In this document: positions 7,353 through 14,961 of the stretch, one piece after another | How the letters are laid out: each line of letters begins with the position of its first letter | Position numbering within the stretch: the first letter of the stretch is position 1 | Assembly: GCA_035644155.1 (NCBI GenBank) | Contig: DASQPC010000081.1 | Location: 1-50,297, forward strand | Length of the DNA stretch: 50,297 nucleotides | Reading direction: 5' to 3' | From: DATIGJ01 sp035644155 | GTDB taxonomy: Bacteria; Patescibacteriota; Microgenomatia; Levybacterales; UBA12049 | Made by a program: the position numbers and the translations under genes | Notes under the pieces: generated by a model | The model's database searches: none | Told to the model about the DNA's origin: nothing | The model's input: only the letters and a program-made list of their open reading frames with translations

Positions 7353-8915
7353 TTAATGTTTAAATGCTCGTGTCCCGGTAAATACCATTGTAATACCAGC
7401 TTCGTTGCATGCATCAATTGTTTCTTGATCTCTGATTGATCCGCCAGGTTGAATAATTGCTGTTATACCAGCTTTTATCAATACATCCGGTCCGTCGCGA
7501 AATGGGAAAAATCCGTCAGTTGCTGCGACGGCATTTGTTAAAGGTTTTATTGCTTTACTAACGCAAAGTTCACAACATCGTTTACGATCTTGTTGACCAA
7601 CTCCTGATGCAAGGAGAGTATTATTTTTTACTGCTACAACACAATTGGATTTACTGACTTGACACAATTTCCATGCAAAAAGCAAATCAGCTAACTGATT
7701 TGTGTTTGGCTTTTTCTTTGTGACAATTTTTAATTGTTTTTTAGAAAGTTTTGCAATATCGACATCTTGCAGTAAAAATCCGCCACGAATTTTTCTAAGA
7801 TCCTTATAGGGAGTAAGGAATGGTTTTTCTAAAGATTTATTTTGTAACAATTGCAGTTTTGGTTTTTTTGCAAAAAGCGTGAGAGCATCCTTACTAAATG
7901 ATGGCGCAACAAGAATTTCAAAAAACTTTTTATCGGCAAGCATTTGTTCTGCAAGGTTTTTTGTAACAGTCCGATTGACAAAAATAATACCGCCAAATGC
8001 TGCCAACGGATCACCATCAAACCAAGCTTTCTGAAATGCATTTTCAACAGTCTCTGCGATTGCTGCTCCACAAGGATTGGTATGTTTTAAAATAACACAG
8101 GCAGGTTTGTCTCTTCCAATAAGGCACAATGTTTGTAATCCTGCGTCAAGATCCAGATAGTTACTGTAGGATGTTTCTTTCCCTTGGATTATTGTGAAAT
8201 TGCCAAGTCCAAGAATATCATTTGCATTCATATCTTTAAAAAATATTCCTGTCTGATGTGGGTTTTCTCCATAACGCAATGTTTTGCCATTTTGCAAGTT
8301 GATTTGTATGAGATCCCTCGACTCGTTTATCTCACTCGGGATGACAGTGGAGGAGGTCCTTTTTTGAAAATAATTTGCAATGAGACCATCATATTCTGCA
8401 ACATAGGAAAAGGCTTTTGCTGCAAGTTTTGTTCGAAGTGTTTTGCTTGTTGTACTATTTTTTCCAAGTGCTTTTTTAATTTCATCATAATCTGTTGGAT
8501 CGATAACAACAGTAACACTTTCATAATTTTTTGCTGCTGCACGGATCATCGTCGGTCCACCAACATCAATCATTTCAATTCCTGGTTTCCTCCAAAAGTC
8601 ATAAAAATTACAAATGACATAATCAATGTGAGGAATACGTAATTCTTTAGCTTCTTTCTGATGTTTTGTATTTGTTCGATCAAACAAAATTCCTGCAGCG
8701 ACTTGAAAGCTAATTGTTTTCATTCGTCCATCAAAACTTTCTGGAGAACCGGTTACCTGTTCAATGGGGGTAAAGGGAATGCCAGATTTTTTTAGATATA
8801 GTGCAGTGCCACCTGTTGAAATAATAGTGATATTTTTTTTGACAAACATTTTTGCCAAATCTTCAATTCCTGTTTTATCAAAGACACTGATAAGTGCGTA
8901 TGTTTGATTATTCAT
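7353..8915 (-). CDS. purH: Bifunctional AICAR transformylase / IMP cyclohydrolase PurH, with an in-frame repeat insertion
   Basis: Performs the last two steps: folate-dependent formylation of AICAR and closure of FAICAR to IMP. At 520 residues it is full length. The IMP cyclohydrolase domain (about 1-185) has ISVFDKTG, STGGTALYL, GSPESFDGRMKT and DVGGPTMIRAAAKN. The transformylase domain (about 207-520) has LRYGENPHQ, the catalytic Lys-His pair at 277-278 in ILKHTNPCGAA, and ends with IQPGGSIRDQETI. Residues about 189-203 (TVIPSEINESRDLI) in the interdomain linker come from a palindromic repeat at 8308-8347. Both domains look intact, so it overlaps functionally with the PurP proteins on either side. 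Confidence 0.95.
   Translation of the reverse strand: MNNQTYALISVFDKTGIEDLAKMFVKKNITIISTGGTALYLKKSGIPFTPIEQVTGSPESFDGRMKTISFQVAAGILFDRTNTKHQKEAKELRIPHIDYVICNFYDFWRKPGIEMIDVGGPTMIRAAAKNYESVTVVIDPTDYDEIKKALGKNSTTSKTLRTKLAAKAFSYVAEYDGLIANYFQKRTSSTVIPSEINESRDLIQINLQNGKTLRYGENPHQTGIFFKDMNANDILGLGNFTIIQGKETSYSNYLDLDAGLQTLCLIGRDKPACVILKHTNPCGAAIAETVENAFQKAWFDGDPLAAFGGIIFVNRTVTKNLAEQMLADKKFFEILVAPSFSKDALTLFAKKPKLQLLQNKSLEKPFLTPYKDLRKIRGGFLLQDVDIAKLSKKQLKIVTKKKPNTNQLADLLFAWKLCQVSKSNCVVAVKNNTLLASGVGQQDRKRCCELCVSKAIKPLTNAVAATDGFFPFRDGPDVLIKAGITAIIQPGGSIRDQETIDACNEAGITMVFTGTRAFKH
8308..8347 (-). repeat. Coding copy of palindromic repeat inside purH
   Basis: On the minus strand it starts CTGTCATCCCGAGTGAGATA and continues to GGGATCTCAT. 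It shares the CTGTCATC(T/C)CGAG(T/C)GA start, the TAA(A)CGAG core and the GATCT with the copies at 4461 and 45929. It is read in frame as VIPSEINESR, the same reading frame as the purK copy (VISSDNEISR). The right-hand ATGACAG end is lost. Confidence 0.6.
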
Positions 8916-8916
8916 T

Positions 8917-9930
8917 TTAATCTAAAATAATCTTTAATTTATTTTGTTCAATTGCTTCTTTTATTTCACGCGCAATTCGTCTCCCAGTACTCATTGGTTC
9001 ATTATAATACAACCAAGAATAAGCTGATCCATGAGTAAATAAATTTGTTCCCGCAACAATTCTACAAGAAATTTCAATAATAAAAAATTGCTGCTCAGGA
9101 CTAATAACCGTCTCAAGACAAAATGCGCCAAAAAGTCCCCTTCCATTCATGAGCTTTTGTGATGCTTCAATAACTCGCATTCCCATTTCATAAGCTTCAA
9201 CAAGCATTGCTTCGCGAAGTACCAAAGGACTATTACCAACAACGACATAACTCGGATTGATCTCCAACCCTTCTTGTCCAGCAAGCGGAATTCTCCCAAG
9301 AGAATCAACATTGGTTTCATAGCGTCTATCAATGCTCATAATTTCAAGCTTCCTCGTCAATAGCGAGTAAAAATAATGAACATAAAGAGGAACGCCGATA
9401 ACATACTCTTGAATAATAAATTGATTCGATCCCATTTGTTTTATCTTACTTTTATAATCTTTTTTGTCTTTTGCATAGAAGTATCCGCGTCCTCCAGCGG
9501 CTCCATACGATTTAACAATAACTGGATAGTTAATATCCCCAATTGTTTTGAATTGCTTTGGCATATTAATATTTGCTTTTTGCATCCATGCTCGCTGTTT
9601 GAGTCGATCTTCTTCCCAGTCCAAAACTTTTTTATTACCATAGTACATAACTTTCATTGTTCTATTTTTTTCAGCGCCAAGATATGCGACAAATGAACCA
9701 TGAGGGACAAGAATGACATTTTTTTTGATAAGCTGTTTTTCAATAGATGGAAAATCTCCAAATGAGTTTAATAGTATAAATTCGTCAATAAAGGGAAAGG
9801 TGCGATAGAATTTTTCTCTTTCGGCAGTTATGATAATCAATGTTTGGAATCCTTCATCTTTTGCGCCTTTTAAGATCTGCAATGCAGAATGGCTTCCAAG
9901 TGTTGCGATGATATATTTTTTATTTTTCAT
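8917..9930 (-). CDS. purP: Formate-dependent AICAR formyltransferase PurP (first copy)
   Basis: A PurP-family ATP-grasp protein of 337 residues. It begins IATLGSHSALQILKGAKDEGF and carries NYPVIVKSYGAAGGRGYFYA (ATP-binding loop), QEYVIGVPLYVHYFYSLL, IDRRYETNVDSLGRIP and the C-terminal IEISCRIVAGTN. The EYVIG...HYFYS and IDRRYE stretches are closer to the archaeal PurP pattern as I remember it than the second copy is, so this is the better candidate for true FAICAR synthetase. Its ATG overlaps the purQ stop by four bases and purH begins one base after its stop, so a formate route and a folate route for the same step sit side by side. Confidence 0.87.
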   Translation of the reverse strand: MKNKKYIIATLGSHSALQILKGAKDEGFQTLIIITAEREKFYRTFPFIDEFILLNSFGDFPSIEKQLIKKNVILVPHGSFVAYLGAEKNRTMKVMYYGNKKVLDWEEDRLKQRAWMQKANINMPKQFKTIGDINYPVIVKSYGAAGGRGYFYAKDKKDYKSKIKQMGSNQFIIQEYVIGVPLYVHYFYSLLTRKLEIMSIDRRYETNVDSLGRIPLAGQEGLEINPSYVVVGNSPLVLREAMLVEAYEMGMRVIEASQKLMNGRGLFGAFCLETVISPEQQFFIIEISCRIVAGTNLFTHGSAYSWLYYNEPMSTGRRIAREIKEAIEQNKLKIILD

Positions 9931-10730
9931 GATTTAAAGTATTCCACTGCATTTTTAAATATTTGTAACCCTGGTCTATCAAGTGGTAATTGCTTCTTTT
10001 CTTTTACATAGCGCTGTTTTAATAAAGACCAATTGGGTTGTTGCGTAAAAAACATTCCGCGTTCTGGATGAGGCATCAGTGCAAGGACTTTTCCTGTTTC
10101 ATCAATCATACCAGCAATATCATCAAGTGATCCGTTCGGATTGGCTGGCACGTCAAGATAAGTGCTCATTTCGCCTTTTATATATTGCAAAGCGATTTGT
10201 TTATTTTTGTGAAGTTTCTTAAGGTTTTCTTCAGTAGTAAAAAATTTGCCTTCACCATGAGCAATAGGAAGTGATAAGGTGTCAATACCTTTAAGCCAAG
10301 GAGTTTTTGTAGTGACCTTCATATCTGTCCATCGAGTAATGAGCCTTGCTGATTTGTTGTGAAGAAGTGCTGCTTTTCGTTCCCCATATTGCTTTTCAAA
10401 TGCTGGAACAAGGCCGAGATTGGCAACTATTTGGCACCCATTACAAATACCAATTATTAATGTATCTTGTCCAAGAAATTTTTGTAATTTTTCCCACAAA
10501 TGGTTTCGTAATTTATTAGCATACGCATTTCCAGAGCCGGTGTCGTCTCCATAAGAAAAACCGCCAGGGAAGGAAAGTATTTGATAGTTGCTTAATTTTA
10601 TCCTTCCATCAATAAGGTCATTGATATGAATAATATCTGCTGAAGCGCCAGCAAGCATAAATCCGTATGCTGTTTCTTCCTCAGAATTAAGTCCATAACC
10701 AGAAAAAATTAATGCTTTTGGTTTTATCAT
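9927..10730 (-). CDS. purQ: FGAM synthase glutaminase subunit PurQ
   Basis: Class I glutamine amidotransferase that supplies ammonia to PurL for FGAR to FGAM conversion (step 4). It is 267 residues long. FPGGFSYGDDTGSG is the oxyanion-region motif, GICNGCQIVANLG carries the nucleophilic Cys, and LMPHPERGMF carries the catalytic His followed by Glu. It starts one base after the stop of the PurD-PurS-PurL fusion, its obligate partner. Confidence 0.95.
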   Translation of the reverse strand: MIKPKALIFSGYGLNSEEETAYGFMLAGASADIIHINDLIDGRIKLSNYQILSFPGGFSYGDDTGSGNAYANKLRNHLWEKLQKFLGQDTLIIGICNGCQIVANLGLVPAFEKQYGERKAALLHNKSARLITRWTDMKVTTKTPWLKGIDTLSLPIAHGEGKFFTTEENLKKLHKNKQIALQYIKGEMSTYLDVPANPNGSLDDIAGMIDETGKVLALMPHPERGMFFTQQPNWSLLKQRYVKEKKQLPLDRPGLQIFKNAVEYFKS

Positions 10731-10731
10731 A

Positions 10732-13700
10732 TTAATAATCTTTCAATGTTTCTCTATATGCTTTGGTTGCGTTATCGAGTTTAAGATTTATTATTTCTTT
10801 TTCTGTTAATCCGTTAATCAGTATTGTTGGGTCTTTGGTTACTTTGCCAATTTGTACAAATATATTGCCTTGCATCATTTTTTCAAATATTTCTTTATTT
10901 TCTTTTGCAATTGTGACAACGATTCTTCCCTGACTCTCTGAGTAAAGTGCAAAATCATCACGGTTTATTTGTCCAGGAATATTTTTTAGTGAAATATTCA
11001 GGCCGAGCATCCCACCAATTGCTTTTTTGGCAAGAGCAACTGCAAGCCCTCCGCGAGTAATACTGATACTGGATGCAATAAGATTTTTTTGTATTGCGTT
11101 GTAAAGTGTTTGATATAGCTTTTTATTTTTTTCTGCATGGACGTTTGGTACAACCGTACCATTTGTTTCAAGCATCGCAAAATATTCTGAACCGGCAAGT
11201 TCTTCATTTGTTTCTCCAAGAAGATAGACAAGATCTCCTGGGTTTTTTGCATCAAGGCTTACTACTTTTGTACTATCATCGATAACCCCAAACGATGATA
11301 TCAGAAGAGTTGGAGGAATAGAAAGCGTGAATTGATTATTATTTTTATCGAAACCTTTAAAGTCATTAAACATGCTATCCTTTCCGGAAACAAATGGTGT
11401 TTCATATATTGTTGCAAAATCATAACATGCCTTGGCTGCAAGTTTTAATTGTCCTAATCTCTTTGGATCATTGGCGCTACACCAACAGAAATTATCCAAA
11501 ATGGCAAGATGATCAGGATTTGCTCCGGCTGCAATTGCGTTACGTATCGCCGTATCAATTGCTGCGGCACTCATTCGATAGGGATCAATTTCACTATACG
11601 TTGGATACAAACCTTGTGACAGTATCACGCCTTTTTGTGAATGTAATACCGGTCGGATAACACTGGTCTCTCCATTAACTCGTCCACGTCCTTGCAATGG
11701 ACCTAAGATGTTATTCCCCTGTACAATATAATCATATTGCTCTGAAATAAATTCATAACTTGTGATATTAAGTCTTTGCAACATTGTTGTTAAAGATTTT
11801 GTGAGATTTTTCTGAAGAGGAATTGTTGTCTTAGTGGTTTCAGGTTTGACAAATGTTGTTTTCATTGGTCTTTGAGGAAGACCGTCATGCAGAAATTCCA
11901 TTGAGATATCCATAATTTTTTTCTTATCGTATGTTACGACACATCTTCTGCTTTTAGTAAATTTGCCAATAACAGTTGCTTCAACACCGCGACGCTTCAT
12001 CAAATCTACAAATTTTTTCCATTTTGTTTGTGGTACTGCAAGGGTCATCCTCTCTTGTGATTCAGAAACCCAAATTTCCCAAGGGTCAAGGCCAGGATAT
12101 TTGAGAGGTACTTTCTCAAGTTCAACTTCACAACCACCTGATTCTTTGGCCATTTCTGCAACAGAGCAGGAAAGTCCGCCAGCACCGTTATCAGTTATAC
12201 TATTATAAAAAAGCAAATCCCGTGCTTCTTTTACAAGTGCATCACTTAATTTTTTCTGCGTGATTGGATCACCAATTTGTACTGCTGTTGCTGGGCTGCC
12301 ACTATCCATTGCTTCTGATGAAAAGGTTGCGCCGTGAATACCATCTTTACCAACGCGTCCACCAATTATCACAATAAGATCACCTGGTTGTGCTTTCTTT
12401 TTATGTGATACTTTATTTTTAATTTTTCGCGGGATCAGTCCTACTGTTCCAACAAAAACCAAAGGTTTGCCACGATATCTTTCATCAAAATACACAAATC
12501 CCTGTGGCGTTGGAATTCCTGATTGATTGCCACCTGCATTAACTCCGTCAATGACTCCAAGCATGATTCGTTTGCTTGAAAGCATTTTTTGTGTTTTGTC
12601 ACGACCTTTGTATAATGGTATATCGATACGTGGGTCTGCAAAACAATAACCATAAAAATTTGCAATAGGTTTTGCTCCAAGTCCAAAACCAAGAGCATCC
12701 CGATTAACACCGACAATACCAGTAATCGCGCCACCAAATGGATCAAGGGCTGATGGGCTATTATGTGTTTCTACTTTGTGTGTTACCAAATAGTCCTCAT
12801 CGAAAGCAATCGCTCCAGAATTGTCAGTAAAAACAGAGACACAAAAATCTTTTTTGCCTTTTTTCTTTCTAATTTCTTCGGTTGCTTGTTTAATATATGT
12901 TTTATACAATCCATCTTTTAATTCATCCATTGGATCAGCAAAAATAGTATGTTTACAATGTTCAGACCAAGTTTGTGCAATTGATTCAAGCTCAATGTCT
13001 GTCGGATTTCTTTTTTGTTTTTTAAAATATGCTTGGATGGTTTTCATAAATATGAGATCAAGCGCTAGTGGTCCACGTCTCGTCCCATCACTATTTGCAA
13101 TTCCTGATTTGCCAATTTTTATTAATTCGTCATCCGTTACATTCAGATTTACTTCAGCAACTTGTGGCTCTTTTTGTAATTTCACTTGCGGAATAATAAT
13201 ATCCATGCCGCCATCTTTGATAAAATCTTCAAAATTTTTTATATGCATTCGTTGAATGAGAGGATTATACATACTTTCTGCAATTTCAAGTGCTTCTTTT
13301 TTTGAAATATTGCCAATCAGAAATGTCAGCTGAGATATATAGACATTTTCTCCATCAACAAATGCATTTTTAAGTAAGTCACTTATTGTTTCTTTGGCAG
13401 TATTTGCAATATTGTCAGTAACACCCGGAAGAAAACCTATTTCGATTGCAAAAGAGAATTGTTGATTCGGTTTACCTTTTATTTCTTGGGTAACTGGATT
13501 GGAAAGCGCAGAAGAAATTTTATTTATTTCTTCTGCGGTGAAAGGTTTATCTATTGTATAGACATCAGCAATTGTCACGTCTTTAATATTTTTATTTATC
13601 TGAACGATTTTTTCCTTTCTGACAGCTGCGCGAGTATCAAGAACTTTTGGAAAAATTTCAAGTCGTGAAGTTGCATTTTGTATCATTATTCTTCCGATAT

Positions 13701-14961
13701 CTTTCCTATATTGCATACCATCAAAATGGATTCCGTTTTCACCGATGACTGCATATGCTTTCTCAAGTGCGACGTTGAGATTTTTACCAACAGCGGTTAT
13801 TCCCAAAACGCGTCCACCATTAGTGACAATTTTGTTCTCAATTTTTTTTGTTGCAAAGTGAAAGACAACAATATCCTTTGTTTTTTCTGCTTTTTCTAAA
13901 CCTTTAATAATATCACCTTTATGAAAACCAGCAGGATACATTTTTGATGCTAAGACAATACAACATGCAAAGTTTTTACTCCATGTAATTTTTTGCTTAG
14001 CAAGTGTGCCGTCAACACATGCATGCAAAATATCAAATAAATCAGATTCGAGAAGCCGCATGTAGGATTCAATTTCAGGATCGCCAAAACGGCAGTTAAA
14101 TTCAACAACTTTTGGTCCATCTTTTGTCATCATAAGACCGGGATACAAACAGCCGACAAATTTCATGCCACGTTTTTTCATGCCTTTGATTGCAGGAATC
14201 ACAATTTTCTTTTTAATTTCTTCAAGTTGTTTTTCTGTGATTTCAGGAAGTGGTACGATAGTGCCCATTCCTCCAGTATTTGGTCCCTGATTTCCTTCAA
14301 AAATTGGTTTATGATCACGATTGGTTGGGAAGAGGGTGACATTCTCTCCATCAGAAAGTGCATGAATTGAAACTTCTTTCCCTTCCAAAAATTCTTCAAT
14401 CACAACTTGATCACCAGCAGCGCCAAAAATCTTTGTTACCATAATATCCTCAAGTGCTTTTGCTGCTTCTTCGTGAGTTTTTGCAATAATGACACCTTTG
14501 CCAAGTGCCAAACCGCTGGCTTTAATGACAATTGGTAGTGATTGTTTGGTGAGATACTTTTGAGCCTTTGTAAAATTGGTGAATGTTTCATATTTTGCAG
14601 TTGGTATATTTTCTTCTTGCATCAGTTGTTTGGCGAATGCTTTTGATGCTTCAATTTGTGCGGCTTTTTTTGATGGGCCAAAGATTTTAAGGTTTTGTTT
14701 TTGGAAAGCGTCGACAATGCCTGCTGCTAAAATAGCATCTGGAGCTGCAACGGTAAAATCAATATTTTCTTTTTTCGCAAATGCGATTAATGCTTCAAAA
14801 TCAGTTGCAGCAATCCCTGTGCTTATTCCAATTGTTTCAGTCCCAACAGTTCCTGGAGCAAAGTATATTTTGCTCACTTTTGGAGACTGTTTTAATTTCC
14901 AACCAAGTGCATGTTCACGTGCGCCAGAAGCAACTATTAAAATAGTATGTTTTTTTACCAC
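10732..14961 (-). CDS. purD-purL: Fused GAR synthetase - PurS-like - FGAM synthase (PurD-PurS-PurL)
   Basis: One uninterrupted 1409-codon frame. Residues about 1-425 are a complete PurD: the N-terminal SGAREHALGWKL, KASGLALGKGV and EEFLEGKEVSIHAL of the ATP-grasp, NTGGMGTIVP, EFNCRFGDPEIESY and the terminal YRKDIGR. Residues about 440-600 resemble PurS (VYTIDKPFTAEEI, FAIEIGFLPGVTDNIANTAKE). Residues about 605-1409 are PurL: QTWSEHCKHTIF (about 664-674), KVETHNSPSALDPFGGA, TDNGAGGLSCSVAEMA, GPLQGRGRVNGE. The protein would do steps 2 and 4, with PurQ as glutaminase. The start overlaps the end of the PurF-PurN gene by seven bases. A PurD-PurL fusion is not one I know as common. Confidence 0.93.
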   Translation of the reverse strand: MVKKHTILIVASGAREHALGWKLKQSPKVSKIYFAPGTVGTETIGISTGIAATDFEALIAFAKKENIDFTVAAPDAILAAGIVDAFQKQNLKIFGPSKKAAQIEASKAFAKQLMQEENIPTAKYETFTNFTKAQKYLTKQSLPIVIKASGLALGKGVIIAKTHEEAAKALEDIMVTKIFGAAGDQVVIEEFLEGKEVSIHALSDGENVTLFPTNRDHKPIFEGNQGPNTGGMGTIVPLPEITEKQLEEIKKKIVIPAIKGMKKRGMKFVGCLYPGLMMTKDGPKVVEFNCRFGDPEIESYMRLLESDLFDILHACVDGTLAKQKITWSKNFACCIVLASKMYPAGFHKGDIIKGLEKAEKTKDIVVFHFATKKIENKIVTNGGRVLGITAVGKNLNVALEKAYAVIGENGIHFDGMQYRKDIGRIMIQNATSRLEIFPKVLDTRAAVRKEKIVQINKNIKDVTIADVYTIDKPFTAEEINKISSALSNPVTQEIKGKPNQQFSFAIEIGFLPGVTDNIANTAKETISDLLKNAFVDGENVYISQLTFLIGNISKKEALEIAESMYNPLIQRMHIKNFEDFIKDGGMDIIIPQVKLQKEPQVAEVNLNVTDDELIKIGKSGIANSDGTRRGPLALDLIFMKTIQAYFKKQKRNPTDIELESIAQTWSEHCKHTIFADPMDELKDGLYKTYIKQATEEIRKKKGKKDFCVSVFTDNSGAIAFDEDYLVTHKVETHNSPSALDPFGGAITGIVGVNRDALGFGLGAKPIANFYGYCFADPRIDIPLYKGRDKTQKMLSSKRIMLGVIDGVNAGGNQSGIPTPQGFVYFDERYRGKPLVFVGTVGLIPRKIKNKVSHKKKAQPGDLIVIIGGRVGKDGIHGATFSSEAMDSGSPATAVQIGDPITQKKLSDALVKEARDLLFYNSITDNGAGGLSCSVAEMAKESGGCEVELEKVPLKYPGLDPWEIWVSESQERMTLAVPQTKWKKFVDLMKRRGVEATVIGKFTKSRRCVVTYDKKKIMDISMEFLHDGLPQRPMKTTFVKPETTKTTIPLQKNLTKSLTTMLQRLNITSYEFISEQYDYIVQGNNILGPLQGRGRVNGETSVIRPVLHSQKGVILSQGLYPTYSEIDPYRMSAAAIDTAIRNAIAAGANPDHLAILDNFCWCSANDPKRLGQLKLAAKACYDFATIYETPFVSGKDSMFNDFKGFDKNNNQFTLSIPPTLLISSFGVIDDSTKVVSLDAKNPGDLVYLLGETNEELAGSEYFAMLETNGTVVPNVHAEKNKKLYQTLYNAIQKNLIASSISITRGGLAVALAKKAIGGMLGLNISLKNIPGQINRDDFALYSESQGRIVVTIAKENKEIFEKMMQGNIFVQIGKVTKDPTILINGLTEKEIINLKLDNATKAYRETLKDY

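Noticed and set aside
7352..7417. Longer second PurP starting at upstream ATGs
   Set aside because: It would overlap the end of purH and add residues not found in the other PurP.
10732..14961. Two separate genes purD and purL joined by a missed stop
   Set aside because: The frame is continuous through the PurD end and the PurS-like part, and the only internal Met near the junction (residue 426) lacks a ribosome binding site; a fusion is the simpler reading.
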